Below, one piece after another: positions 45,182-54,058 of a DNA stretch of 64,000 nt. This DNA is from Cellvibrio japonicus Ueda107 (lineage in GTDB: Bacteria; Pseudomonadota; Gammaproteobacteria; Pseudomonadales; Cellvibrionaceae), in the NCBI RefSeq assembly GCF_000019225.1, contig NC_010995.1:682001-746000 (forward strand), read 5' to 3'. A model generated the notes under the pieces. The model was given only the letters and a program-made list of their open reading frames with translations, made no database searches and was not told the DNA's origin. Numbering within the stretch: position 1 is the first letter of the stretch; every line of letters starts with the position of its first letter. The translations under genes were made by a program, and so were the position numbers.

Positions 45182-46021
45182 TTACTTTTCAGAAGATACT
45201 GTTGGTTTCTTTGCAGCGATGATGCTGGCGGAAGAGCCTGTATTGTCTTGCCAAAAGTCCATTTCCTGATATTTCACAAATAAATCCGGCGGCAAAATAC
45301 TGCGTCGGGTTTTAAACTCCACTTTCTTTTTCACTGTGTGCAAGCCTTTTACACCCAGCGTTTGATCAAACTCGTTCTCGTCATAATCGACATAATTAAA
45401 ATCATGGTCGAATACCGGCTCATCAATAAACTGATAAATCAACTCCAGGGTACGCGTCGGGTGTTGAGTGAGCAGGTCATAGTCGATAAGCAACAAACGA
45501 TCAGAAAATTCACCGTAGTAGGCTTCTTTTAATGCGGTCCAGGCACTGCCCACAGAACCGCCAGCACTGATTAATGCTTCGCATCGACTATAGACGGTGT
45601 TACGTGTGGCGGGATTAAACATGCGACTATAGTCGAAGGGGTTTTTGCGGTAGATGGTTTCGAAGCTGTCCATGATCCAGGCGGGATTGCGCACGCAGCA
45701 AATCATCCTAAAATCATCAAACAGCTCGACCAATTGATGCATGCGTGCTGTCCACTGGCGATTGGTATCGAAAATGACCGACTGTTGTTTATCTGCGTAG
45801 TAAGCCTCAAACAAGGCTTTGCAAATACGCTTACGCTTGGCGTCATCAAAAAACGAATAGGATTCGCTGTGGGCTCCCATTTGCTCCAAGGCACCATTCA
45901 GCAAGCCTGCAACCGGGCTGCTCATGGCGGCATGGAACAACGGGTTCTGCCTTAATATACCGGCCAGGAGTGTTGAGCCAGACCGGGGTAAGCCAGAAAT
46001 AAAATGAAACCGGGGAGTCAC
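45182..46021 (-). CDS. Sulfotransferase, upstream partner of the giant protein
   Basis: 279 residues from a GTG at 46021 (GAGG 6 bases before it); an in-frame TTG at 46069 would add 16 residues. The 5'-phosphosulfate loop of PAPS is FHFISGLPRSGSTLLAGIL at the very N-terminus (LPRSGST, 11-17), and the 3'-phosphate-binding part is CCVRNPAWIMDSFE. It would transfer sulfate from PAPS to a sugar, lipid or tyrosine. It is immediately upstream of the giant gene on the same strand, so co-expressed, and a second sulfotransferase lies at 49532. Confidence 0.85.
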   Translation of the reverse strand: MTPRFHFISGLPRSGSTLLAGILRQNPLFHAAMSSPVAGLLNGALEQMGAHSESYSFFDDAKRKRICKALFEAYYADKQQSVIFDTNRQWTARMHQLVELFDDFRMICCVRNPAWIMDSFETIYRKNPFDYSRMFNPATRNTVYSRCEALISAGGSVGSAWTALKEAYYGEFSDRLLLIDYDLLTQHPTRTLELIYQFIDEPVFDHDFNYVDYDENEFDQTLGVKGLHTVKKKVEFKTRRSILPPDLFVKYQEMDFWQDNTGSSASIIAAKKPTVSSEK

Positions 46022-46222
46022 TGAGAGCCTCAATAATGTTGTTTGATATATAAACTGACCGCTTGGCAAGCCTGGAATCAGCCTTCTTTGTAGCCAGCCA
46101 ACAGCACTTACCGGCCGGGTTTAAAACATAGGCAACCAGCTGTTTGAGACTAGCGTCTCATTATAAAAAGACAAGCCATTATTCAAATTAAATTTCTGTA
46201 GCCCTGCCGTAACGGTAAAAGC

Positions 46223-46259
46223 AAAAAGGGAAAGGCGTTTTGCACCCTTCCCTTTTTTT
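46223..46259 (+). terminator. Possible terminator-like hairpin
   Basis: AAAAAGGGAAAGG (46223-46235) pairs with CCCTTCCCTTTTT with one mismatch, followed by seven T. It reads best on the plus strand, where no gene is seen upstream; on the minus strand it could end transcripts coming from the tail-collar genes. Confidence 0.5.
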
Positions 46260-46280
46260 CAGGGCAACCAATACCGGCGT

Positions 46281-46440
46281 TTAAAACCGATAGTATCCCG
46301 ACAGTGAAACAGATCCATTACCTGATCACCCAAGTATATCCGACGCCCGATGTGCTTAAACCGAAAGACAGCGTCAGTCAACCCTTCAATACTGCTACAA
46401 ATATAGCCGATTGCAATAACACCGCATTACACCTTAAGAA
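46281..46440 (-). pseudogene. Decayed C-terminus of an outer-membrane barrel
   Basis: On the minus strand one frame reads AIGYICSSIEG, then RRIYLGDQVMDLF, and after a one-base shift the adjoining frame reads SVSLSGYYRF followed by TAA. The giant protein's barrel ends in GIRRIYFDQQQADLF-SVSGTFRF, so both halves align with it. No long upstream frame survives. This is a remnant of a paralogous barrel gene between the tail-collar and sulfotransferase genes. The rest of 46022-46615 holds only a hairpin and no gene. Confidence 0.6.
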
Positions 46441-46615
46441 GTATTCGCTGAGCCAATAAACCCGCCCGGCGGCAACCTAACAGATTATTTTAAGTACAGC
46501 CATAGCCATTGCAACGGGGTGGAGGCATACCGCCGAAGCCTGTGTTGATACTTGCCCGATACAGGCCGCGGCACACCCGAGATTAAACCAAACCAGCGAT
46601 ACCCGTCCTTGAGTA

Positions 46616-47143
46616 TCAGTTGCGGACGGGGAATATGCCCGAGAGCGCAATACAAAACGGCATTGCAATATAGGGTTGCCTGTTCTCATGGGCTGCGCCG
46701 CTGCCGGTCACGCTCAACATGGTTGGCTCTAACGAAACCAGGTTATCTTGCTGAGGACTGTAAGCAGTTTGAGCCCGGGATATGCTCAAATAAGCGTCCT
46801 CAGCAACATTGACTGAAGCGGCAGGATTTACTGTTTTTGCCACCATCAGGTGGTTGTGGTTTGGCATTTCCGCCTGTATCAGGCTAACCCCTGCACTGCC
46901 GCTGCTTTCTCCGACGGTGCGTGGGGTAAGCCCAGGGCCACTCCCCTGGTGCATCAATACCTGCCCTTGCAAATTGGGTAGTGCAAAGGTGGTTTGTCCA
47001 TTGCCACCGTATAGTGTCCCCAGTAGCGAAAACAGCGGTGCATTTTGTTGAATCGTCAGTATTTGCCCTTGGCAATATGAAAAATTACGCGGAGCAAAAC
47101 TGTAAGGGAATTGCCGGATTTCTCCGTAAAATGGCTCTGACAT
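46616..47143 (-). CDS. Phage-tail-collar (MdpB-like) protein 1
   Basis: 175 residues with no signal peptide. The tail-collar domain at the N-terminus has FYGEIRQFPYSFAPRNF, CQGQILTIQQNAPLFSLLG, YGGNGQTTFALPNLQGQ. The C-terminus ends in SGIFPVRN, and the same G-x-FP-x-x-N ending is found in the two neighbours. The family includes the cyanobacterial microcystin-related MdpB proteins and is widespread outside phages. It is last of three tandem paralogs, with AAGGAG before the start. Confidence 0.9.
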   Translation of the reverse strand: MSEPFYGEIRQFPYSFAPRNFSYCQGQILTIQQNAPLFSLLGTLYGGNGQTTFALPNLQGQVLMHQGSGPGLTPRTVGESSGSAGVSLIQAEMPNHNHLMVAKTVNPAASVNVAEDAYLSISRAQTAYSPQQDNLVSLEPTMLSVTGSGAAHENRQPYIAMPFCIALSGIFPVRN

Positions 47144-47153
47144 AATGTGCTCC

Positions 47154-47675
47154 TTAGTTGTGGCTTGGAAACAAGCCTTGCAGGCAGATGATGAAACTCA
47201 GGCACAGGAACGGCATCATATTTTCGTGGGGCTGATTACCGCCGACGCTACTAATGGCCAGAGGGTGCAATGTTCCCGTATTCGTAGGTGTCGTTGTGGA
47301 AGGCAAATAATGCGGCGCATTACCTGGAAGGTTATTGTCGGGCGCTGTTTGATTCGCTGTCGTATCAGAAACGGAGACCGTGTGCGTATGCGCCGGAAGG
47401 TTGGCAGAAAGCAAGGTAACGGTTTCGGTTCCGTATTTTTCACCCAAAATCCGGTTTGCCAAACCTGGTCCCTGCCCCAGGCCAACGGGTGTACGTCCGC
47501 GGGCATCGGGTAATGCGAAAGTGCTGACACCGTCGCCGCCATAAGTAGTTCCTAATAACGCAAACAAGGCATCGTTTTGTGAAATAGGCAACAACTGCCC
47601 GTTGCAGAGAGACCATTGCTGGGGCGCGAATGTGCCTGCAAAAACGCGAACCTCGCCCATGAAAGGTGAAGACAT
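47154..47675 (-). CDS. Phage-tail-collar (MdpB-like) protein 2
   Basis: 173 residues, middle of the three paralogs: FMGEVRVFAGTFAPQQW, CNGQLLPISQNDALFALLG, YGGDGVSTFALPDARGR, HTHTVSVSDTTANQTAP and the terminal LQGLFPSHN. The collar core is conserved among the three while the middle loop region differs, as if the tips had diverged for different ligands or partners. Ten bases separate it from copy 1. Confidence 0.9.
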   Translation of the reverse strand: MSSPFMGEVRVFAGTFAPQQWSLCNGQLLPISQNDALFALLGTTYGGDGVSTFALPDARGRTPVGLGQGPGLANRILGEKYGTETVTLLSANLPAHTHTVSVSDTTANQTAPDNNLPGNAPHYLPSTTTPTNTGTLHPLAISSVGGNQPHENMMPFLCLSFIICLQGLFPSHN

Positions 47676-47687
47676 AATGGTACCCTC

Positions 47688-48218
47688 TTAGTTGCGAGAT
47701 GGAAAAACGCCTTGCAATGCAATTGCAAAACGTAATACCAGGCTGGGTTGAAGATTCGAGTGTGCAACGTTGCTGCCGGTGTTAGTGACTGCATCACTAG
47801 CCAGTTGCACCAGGTTTGTATCTGGCACTACGTAGTAATCTCCCGAGCTTATTGCACACAGGCTGCCGGTGCCTCCAGGGGGAATAGGGTTTGGAGCACT
47901 ACCGGGAGCATTCTGTGCGAACAACAAATGGTTATGAGGAGGGATCTGGGCTACAGTTAAGGTCACGGACTCGCTTCCGCCCTGGTTTCCCCTAACGTAG
48001 GTATTGCCCTGGAAGGAGCCTTCACCAATAGGCGTCCTGCCGCGGTAATCGGGCAACCCAAAGGTTGTTGTACCATTTCCACCAAAGTTGACTCCCAGTA
48101 GTGAAAATAGCGCCTGGTTTTGGTTTATTGCCAATAACTGCCCAGAGCAGTCAGTCCAATGCCGTGGGGCATAGGTAATGGCAAACATTCTGACTTCGCC
48201 AATATACGGTTGAGACAT
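47688..48218 (-). CDS. Phage-tail-collar (MdpB-like) protein 3
   Basis: 176 residues from the ATG at 48218, which has AAGGAG 10 bases before it; the frame stays open further upstream but lacks a ribosome site there. Motifs: YIGEVRMFAITYAPRHW, CSGQLLAINQNQALFSLLG, FGGNGTTTFGLPDYRGR, IPPHNHLLFAQN and the terminal LQGVFPSRN. It is the first of the three tandem paralogs, downstream of the DUF6916-like gene. Confidence 0.9.
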   Translation of the reverse strand: MSQPYIGEVRMFAITYAPRHWTDCSGQLLAINQNQALFSLLGVNFGGNGTTTFGLPDYRGRTPIGEGSFQGNTYVRGNQGGSESVTLTVAQIPPHNHLLFAQNAPGSAPNPIPPGGTGSLCAISSGDYYVVPDTNLVQLASDAVTNTGSNVAHSNLQPSLVLRFAIALQGVFPSRN

Positions 48219-48291
48219 AGCTAATATTCTCCTTATGGACTGGAAATGCCATTGCTCAGGCGTTAAATCCATTTCACCGTTGCGAACGACA

Positions 48292-48576
48292 TCATTTTTT
48301 CCGCGCAATGACGATCTGGTATTTATCTGCTGCATATGGCGACATAAATAACTGAGTTTCACCAAATGCGTCGTGGCTAAACAGATAATTACCACTAGGG
48401 CAATGCACATCTTTTTCACTGCTCAAATCAACAGAAAAGGCTTCATATCCTGGATCTGATGCCTTGGGTAGCGAAACCTTTTCAACTTTCAACTCAACGA
48501 TTTTGTTCTCTCCATCTTTTAGTTGAATGGATTGGTCAATGAGGTTGTTGAGCGTTTCAAAGTCAAACTTTTTCAT
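48292..48576 (-). CDS. Small DUF6916-like protein
   Basis: 94 residues from the ATG at 48576 (MKKFDFETLNNLIDQ). It is acidic and beta-rich, with KIVELKVEKV, YEAFSVDLSSE, GNYLFSHDAFGETQLFMSP and a basic end (VIARKK). I recognise it as resembling the small proteins (DUF6916) that accompany tail-collar triplets; the match is from memory of pattern, not a search. It is the first gene of the collar unit, 73 bases before copy 3. Confidence 0.65.
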   Translation of the reverse strand: MKKFDFETLNNLIDQSIQLKDGENKIVELKVEKVSLPKASDPGYEAFSVDLSSEKDVHCPSGNYLFSHDAFGETQLFMSPYAADKYQIVIARKK

Positions 48577-48800
48577 TAAAGTTCCTAATGTTGTAGGTTT
48601 AACGTAATGTTGAAGGTGTACAAAAATCGGCAATAAATAGCCAAGATATTCAGATGTGTAACGTTCCCCAATGACTGCACAATAAAGAACGCTATGGATA
48701 CAAGCTTAATAACAGCGCTGTGGATTTATACAAATACCCAACAGCAAATCTGGTTTTCGCAGAAAGCAATATTGTTATTAATCGGCTTTCCGGTGATTGT

Positions 48801-49310
48801 TTAGGCGCGAATAACTTTCATCGCCGGTGGATACCAGACCATCAATTCATAGGGCAGCTCTACATGGGACGTTATAAACCCCAGTTTTTGGTATAAGGCT
48901 TTTGCCGGGATATTGCTTTGCAGTACGGACAGTGTCATGGGGGCTGCAACCATAGCAGCTGCTTGTTGGAGTGCCTGGATGACTGCCGCGCCCAGGCCTT
49001 TGCCGCGAGCGGCTGGAATCAGTGCAAGATCAACCAAACGTACCTCATTGTGGCCAAAATCTATAGTGGCTTTACCAATGGGCTCATGGTGTTTTTCAAT
49101 TACAAAATACATGGCATTTGGAAATTGATTTCCATAGCCCTGGGTTTGTGCCTTGAGTTGTAATTCAATGATGGATTCAATCATATCCTGTTCGGCATCA
49201 ATCAATTGCAAATCCTGTCGCAGGGAGTGATGCAGCTTTTCCAGGAAGGGTTTATCGGAAGCCCTTGATGGGCGAACACTTAATCCATCAGGGAGATTGA
49301 TGTTTTGCAC
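48801..49310 (-). CDS. GNAT-family N-acetyltransferase
   Basis: 169 residues from a GTG at 49310 preceded by AGGA; a TTG at 49346 would add 12 residues. GNAT motif A (acetyl-CoA loop) is VDLALIPAARGKGLGAAVIQAL, with motif B LYQKLGFITSHVELPYELM. It acetylates an unknown amine. It is located with the collar genes on the same strand but 224 bases upstream of them, so it may have a separate promoter. Confidence 0.85.
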   Translation of the reverse strand: MQNINLPDGLSVRPSRASDKPFLEKLHHSLRQDLQLIDAEQDMIESIIELQLKAQTQGYGNQFPNAMYFVIEKHHEPIGKATIDFGHNEVRLVDLALIPAARGKGLGAAVIQALQQAAAMVAAPMTLSVLQSNIPAKALYQKLGFITSHVELPYELMVWYPPAMKVIRA

Positions 49311-49531
49311 GGCATAATCCTTATTTACATTTATGGCGTTAACCAACTATAGATAACGCTTTAAAAACTGCAAATGTAATTTTGAAAAACACTTAGCAGC
49401 GGCGGAATATGATTTTACGTGCCACAAGCATGGCATAGTTATACGCTGAAACATATTACAGATGGTTACAGTGCCCCGGCTTTGCTATTGTGACTTACCA
49501 ATGTATGACCGATGGGAGTGAAAGGCTTCAT

Positions 49532-50308
49532 ATGTATGCAACATTCGTATTATCCACTGGCCGTTGTGGAACCCAGTGGCTTACTGAAAAACTCCAGGCA
49601 CTGTATCCGGACGCTGTGGTGGAGCATGAACCTTTATCCTTTAATTACCGTCCTGATGTGAATACAGAGCGCGCACCGCTTCAGTGCAACAAAGAATTGA
49701 TCATGCAACATTTGTCTTGTATTCAACATTACCTGGATCAAGGCAAACCCTATATTGAAACCGGTTTCCCTTGCTGGCGGCACCTGGAGTGGTTTAAACA
49801 ACAGCTGGGGGGGCGTGTCAAGATTATTCATGTGCATCGGGAACCTTTGCAAACGGTAAGTTCTTTATTGAAGCTCAATGCCTTTGTTCCGCCCTTTATT
49901 CCTCAGTTGCCAATAAAGAATCTGTTTTTACCTGAGGATGGCTATGGCTACTTTAAGGATTGGCAGCACTTGTGGCCACACTTGAATCCAGCAGAAAAAA
50001 ATCTGTGGTATTGGGGGGAAGTGCAAGCTCACGCCCTGTTATTACAGGCTCAATGGCCGGCAGCTGATTGGCTTCAACTCGAGTTCAGTACATTGTTTGG
50101 ACCACAAGCCGAAGCTCGACTCATTCATTTTTTGGGTGATACACCCTACGCGGGTGTACAGCCTCCAGGCCATGTTGATCAGTATGGACATGCACTGGTT
50201 CCTTATCCGCTGGAATTTCCCCTCATGGAACGATTACCTGCCATCAACCATTTAGCCGGGCAATGTGGCTATGGGGCCATATTCCCGGAGGCGGTAATTG
50301 CCAATTAA
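49532..50308 (+). CDS. Second sulfotransferase-like protein
   Basis: 258 residues from the ATG at 49532 (AAAGG 7 bases before it); in-frame ATGs at 49505 and upstream are possible. The N-terminal FVLSTGRCGTQWLTEKL is the 5'-PAPS loop and KIIHVHREPLQTVSSLL the 3'-phosphate-binding strand and helix. It is only distantly similar to the sulfotransferase at 45182, so it probably has another acceptor. It is divergent from the GNAT gene. A TGCCA/TGGCA inverted repeat lies at 49420-49435 in its upstream region. Confidence 0.78.
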   Translation: MYATFVLSTGRCGTQWLTEKLQALYPDAVVEHEPLSFNYRPDVNTERAPLQCNKELIMQHLSCIQHYLDQGKPYIETGFPCWRHLEWFKQQLGGRVKIIHVHREPLQTVSSLLKLNAFVPPFIPQLPIKNLFLPEDGYGYFKDWQHLWPHLNPAEKNLWYWGEVQAHALLLQAQWPAADWLQLEFSTLFGPQAEARLIHFLGDTPYAGVQPPGHVDQYGHALVPYPLEFPLMERLPAINHLAGQCGYGAIFPEAVIAN

Positions 50309-50464
50309 GTGGTGATTGCCCATAGCATCTACAGTGTTTAAATCTCGCTATGTTGGTGCAGGGAGTGCGCCGTTCTTTTCCTTCTGTGTTCCCATATCCT
50401 GAGTGTGTATCCCCGGCACCTGCGCTTTCGGTGCAAGGCAAATATATTTGCAATTCCATTTTTT

Positions 50465-50486
50465 GTGTATTAGTGTATTGATACAC
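50465..50486 (+). promoter_or_regulatory. YtrA-type GntR operator
   Basis: GTGTAT-N10-ATACAC is a perfect inverted repeat 39 bases before the first gene of the operon. It overlaps a possible -35 (TTGATA, 50478-50483). Its size and symmetry fit autoregulation by the YtrA-type GntR protein encoded at 53656. Confidence 0.6.
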
Positions 50487-50524
50487 GTTGTTTTGGCGCC
50501 TGCATACTTTAGGAGGGAAGGGCT

Positions 50525-51394
50525 ATGAAGAAAGGTATATTGTTGTGGTTGGTGATGTTGTTGGTTGCTCCTTTAGCGAGTGCCGAAAGCAGTATTTATG
50601 AGGTTTCCAAAGGGCAAAGCAAACTCTATTTGGGGGGCACTATCCACCTGTTGCGCGATAGTGATTTCCCCCTGCCGGAAGAGTTTGAGCAGGCTTACCA
50701 CCAGTCGCGCAAGTTGGTATTGGAAGCCAATTTGCAAAAGGCCAGCTCACCGGAATATGGCCAGCAAGTGGCCAGGGCCATGATGTACACCGATGGCCGG
50801 GATCTCAGCAAGGTGTTATCCCCTGATACCTGGAAAGCGCTGCAGGCTTATGCCGACAAGCGAGGGTTTCCGCTCAGCCAGGTATCCATGTTTAAGCCCC
50901 TGTTTGTCAGCCTGATGATGACCGTGACTGAGGCCCAGCGCCTGGGCATGGGTGAAGGTGTTGATGCTTACTTCGATCGCATGGCTCGCCTGGCCAATAA
51001 ACCGGTTGGCGAATTGGAGTCCACAGACGATGTAATCCTTTATATGCAAAAAATTGCCGAGGTTAAACCGGACCAGATGATGCGCACGACCTTGCGCGAT
51101 TTGCAAACCATGGAGTCCAGCATTGACGACATGATTCGCCATTGGCGCCAAGGCAATATGAAGGCCCTTGATAAGGAGTTAAACGGCAGTATGCGTAAAG
51201 ACCTTCCCGAGGTTTATCGCTCCCTGGTGGTTGAGCGCAACAACGCCTGGTTGCCTCAGATTATCGAACTGTTGGCAACCCCCGAAGTAGAGCTGGTGTT
51301 GGTAGGCGCGCTGCATTTGAGCGGTAAGGACGGCTTGTTGGCACAGCTAAAAAAACGTGGTTACAACGTTAAACCTTATCAATTGCAGCGCTGA
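50525..51394 (+). CDS. TraB/GumN-family protein
   Basis: 289 residues. The signal peptide (1-~20, to LASAES) places it in the periplasm. TraB/GumN signatures: LYLGGTIHLL near 34-43 and the C-terminal LVGALHLSGKDGLLAQLKKRGY. The paired GTIH and GALH histidines suggest a metal site and a Tiki/EreA-like hydrolase fold. Its substrate is unknown. First gene of the seven-gene operon; AGGAGGG precedes it. Confidence 0.85.
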   Translation: MKKGILLWLVMLLVAPLASAESSIYEVSKGQSKLYLGGTIHLLRDSDFPLPEEFEQAYHQSRKLVLEANLQKASSPEYGQQVARAMMYTDGRDLSKVLSPDTWKALQAYADKRGFPLSQVSMFKPLFVSLMMTVTEAQRLGMGEGVDAYFDRMARLANKPVGELESTDDVILYMQKIAEVKPDQMMRTTLRDLQTMESSIDDMIRHWRQGNMKALDKELNGSMRKDLPEVYRSLVVERNNAWLPQIIELLATPEVELVLVGALHLSGKDGLLAQLKKRGYNVKPYQLQR

Positions 51395-51413
51395 TATTCA
51401 CAGGGGCATAGCT

Positions 51414-52289
51414 ATGGGTGCGATTATTCAACTGGATAATTTACAGCGTCAGTTTGGCTCGAACAGGATTCTTAAAGGCTTGAGTGTGAGTGTTGAGCCG
51501 GGCCAGGTGATTGCCCTGCTGGGCAAGAACGGCGCAGGTAAAACCACCTTGCTGGAAACCCTGCTGGGTTTCGGGCTTCCCAGTGACGGGCAGGCAACAC
51601 TGTGGGGTGATGCGGCAGCGCAATTGTCGGCTGCCAATAAACAGCGTGTCGGGTTTGTGCCGCAGCAGGATGAGTTGTTGCCGAGTTTGACCGGTACAGA
51701 ACACCTGAAGTTATTCCGTGCATTTCGGTCACAGTGGAACCAATCCCTGGTGGAGCGATTGGTGACGGAGTGGGAAATTCCACTGACGCAAACATTGGCA
51801 CGTATGTCTGTCGGCCAACGCCAGAAACTGTCGATTTTACTCGCCATTGCCCACGAACCTGAATTGCTGGTATTGGATGAGCCGGTCGCGAGTCTTGATC
51901 CTATTGCGCGCCGCCAGTTCTTGCAGCAATTGGTTGAGCTGGCGGCAGATGAGCAGCGCAGCATTATTTTTTCTACGCATATCGTGAACGATGTCGAGCG
52001 TGTGGCGAATCGTGTGTGGATGCTGCGCCAGGGCGAGTTGGTCTATCAGGGGGACCTCGATAGCCTGAAAGAGTCGATAGCGCGCGTCAATTTACGCTCG
52101 GAGCAAGTGTTTGACCAGGTAATTGAGTATCCACATTTACTGCAACAACAGCGTCAGGGGCGCACAGCGCGGCTTACGTTTAGCCAGTGGCAACCGGAGT
52201 GGGCAGTGGATCTGGCGCGCCGTTTCCACGCGCAGGTTGAGGTGGAGCATTTAAGTTTGGAAGATATTTTTCTGGAGTTAAATTCATGA
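51414..52289 (+). CDS. ABC transporter ATP-binding protein
   Basis: 291 residues from the ATG at 51414 (AGGGG upstream). Walker A LLGKNGAGKTT, signature MSVGQRQKLS, Walker B LLVLDEPVASLD and the H-loop STHI. The C-terminal ~80 residues are an extra domain. It drives the membrane protein encoded next, with a 4-base ATGA overlap. This ATPase plus polytopic protein plus GntR arrangement is typical of YtrA-type operons that respond to envelope stress or peptide antibiotics. Confidence 0.9.
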   Translation: MGAIIQLDNLQRQFGSNRILKGLSVSVEPGQVIALLGKNGAGKTTLLETLLGFGLPSDGQATLWGDAAAQLSAANKQRVGFVPQQDELLPSLTGTEHLKLFRAFRSQWNQSLVERLVTEWEIPLTQTLARMSVGQRQKLSILLAIAHEPELLVLDEPVASLDPIARRQFLQQLVELAADEQRSIIFSTHIVNDVERVANRVWMLRQGELVYQGDLDSLKESIARVNLRSEQVFDQVIEYPHLLQQQRQGRTARLTFSQWQPEWAVDLARRFHAQVEVEHLSLEDIFLELNS

Positions 52290-53659
52290 GCCTGCAACGC
52301 GAACTCAATACCTATTGGCAATTAATTCGCACCTTGCTGTTACCCATGCGCTGGCTGCGTTGGTCGGTACTTGGTGCATTGCTGGTTGCGCTGCTCGGAG
52401 GTCTTTACTGGTGGCTGAACGAGACTATCGGTCTGGGGCTGGTAATGGCCGCTTTTTTGTACGGAGTACTTTTCTTTAGTGTTGGTGGCTTGTTAATGCC
52501 AGGCCAAATGCTGGCCATGGCCAGTAGCAAGCAGTTATCGCTTATGGGCGATTTGCGCACGCGTTTGTGGTGGCTATTACTGGGGTTTGCCCTGGTTGCC
52601 AGTTTGTTTTTGGCGTTACTGGGTACATTAAAGACCGATCTATCGTTCGGATCGACTTATATAGCGATACTGATCCTGGTGTCATTGATATTGGCTGCTG
52701 TGCTATTGGTGGGTGCCTATTGGCCCGGCCTGCAGGGATTTGTGTTTGTTTTTGCCTGGGCCTACCTGCAGGCCCTGGATTGGTTGATGGCCCAGGACCC
52801 GCTGCTGCTGGCAGGGATTTTGTTGGTGTGCTGGTGGTTATTGCGCGTGTGGTGGTTGCATTGGCGGCCAGCGCGCTATGTTAAAAATTTTATGACACAA
52901 GGCCAGTCTTCCTGGTGGGGCATCAATGGCGATGACAAGCCTGAGTGGACTAACGCTGTGATATATCAACCCAAGGCGGGTGCAAAAACATGGTTGGGCT
53001 CATCGCTGCGTGGCCAGGCTGATGGTGTGAAGGCGGATATGCAACGACTGGTTATCGGCGTCGCTATAGGGTTATTTTTTGGTGTACTGGGTTTCTGGGG
53101 CGCAGGGCAGGAGGCCTGGCTGAAAATATGGCAGATGCTTGGACCCATGTTGTTGTTGATTATGACCCTGTCCGTTGGGGTGGCGATTAATTTCATTATG
53201 TATCGGCGTATACACTGTTTGTGGCTGTTTTTTCCAGGTGATCGGCGGGCGCTTTATCACTACGTGCACAAGGCCTACTGGCGGCAACTCTTGCCCTTGG
53301 CGGTGTTTCTGGTAGTGGTAATCGGCCTGATTGATAGCATGGTGGGGATTAACCGCTCCTGGGTTGTGCCGGCGATAATGTTGGTGTTGGGACTGCTGGT
53401 TGCTGTGCAAATGTTTTACCTGTCCATGCTGGTGTATCGCCTTTCCGGTGCCAGCAAACGGTGGCTGGATTGGACGACCGGTATTTTTTTGGTGGTGTGG
53501 ACGTTGACGGTGATCATGAGTGGTTTTTTTATTGTGCATCAGGAAGCGCACTACCAGGAGTTGATACCCTTGGTCGGGGTGGCGCTGGTGATTAATGCGG
53601 TATTTGCGCTGATCTTGCCGCGAATCTGGTCTTCTGTGTCCCTGGTGCGGAGTCAATGA
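52286..53659 (+). CDS. ABC transporter membrane protein
   Basis: 457 residues, very hydrophobic, about 11-12 membrane helices (LGALLVALLGGLYWW, LVMAAFLYGVLFFSVGGLL, AILILVSLILAAVLLVG, IGVAIGLFFGVLGFWGAG and others), with a cytoplasmic section around 190-250. I recognise no named subfamily. It is coupled by ATGA to the ATPase before it and the GntR gene after it, so the three are made together. Confidence 0.82.
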   Translation: MSLQRELNTYWQLIRTLLLPMRWLRWSVLGALLVALLGGLYWWLNETIGLGLVMAAFLYGVLFFSVGGLLMPGQMLAMASSKQLSLMGDLRTRLWWLLLGFALVASLFLALLGTLKTDLSFGSTYIAILILVSLILAAVLLVGAYWPGLQGFVFVFAWAYLQALDWLMAQDPLLLAGILLVCWWLLRVWWLHWRPARYVKNFMTQGQSSWWGINGDDKPEWTNAVIYQPKAGAKTWLGSSLRGQADGVKADMQRLVIGVAIGLFFGVLGFWGAGQEAWLKIWQMLGPMLLLIMTLSVGVAINFIMYRRIHCLWLFFPGDRRALYHYVHKAYWRQLLPLAVFLVVVIGLIDSMVGINRSWVVPAIMLVLGLLVAVQMFYLSMLVYRLSGASKRWLDWTTGIFLVVWTLTVIMSGFFIVHQEAHYQELIPLVGVALVINAVFALILPRIWSSVSLVRSQ

Positions 53660-54042
53660 CCATGTTCATACTAAATCCCCAATCCGGCATTCCTATTTAT
53701 CGCCAGTTGGTTGATCAAATTCGCCGGCTGATTGCCGGCGGGCAATTGCAGCCCGGCGATCAGTTGCCTTCGGTGCGCGATCTGGCGGTGGAGCAGGCGG
53801 TGAATCCCATGACGGTTTCCAAGGCCTATAGCCTGCTGGAGGCAGAAGGCCTTTTGCAGCGACAGCGTGGTAAACCCATGCAGGTAGCTCCGCAAAAGCC
53901 AGGGCTGGTGAGTGAATCAGCCCGCCTGCAACAATTAGCTCCCCACCTGGAGCAGTTGGTTCTGGCCGCGCGCCAGTTGGAAATTTCAGATAAACAATTG
54001 CTGTCTGCACTGCGCGATACCCTGCGTGCTGCGGACGAATAA
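53656..54042 (+). CDS. YtrA-subfamily GntR regulator
   Basis: 128 residues, short as expected for YtrA-type regulators that lack a large effector domain. The winged-helix domain has PIYRQLVDQIRRLIAGG, LPSVRDLAVEQAVNPMTV and YSLLEAEGLL; a dimerisation helix follows. The start overlaps the permease stop (ATGA). It likely represses its own operon through the site at 50465. Confidence 0.92.
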   Translation: MTMFILNPQSGIPIYRQLVDQIRRLIAGGQLQPGDQLPSVRDLAVEQAVNPMTVSKAYSLLEAEGLLQRQRGKPMQVAPQKPGLVSESARLQQLAPHLEQLVLAARQLEISDKQLLSALRDTLRAADE

Positions 54043-54058
54043 GCATAAGGATGGTTAC

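Noticed and set aside
46616..48218. Tail-collar genes as a prophage remnant
   Set aside because: No capsid, terminase, tail-tube, lysis or integrase genes nearby; the triplet with DUF6916-like partner is a pattern known outside phages.
47688..48419. Upstream extension of tail-collar protein 3 to 243 residues
   Set aside because: The added N-terminus overlaps the DUF6916-like gene and lacks a ribosome site, whereas the ATG at 48218 has AAGGAG and aligns with the paralogs.
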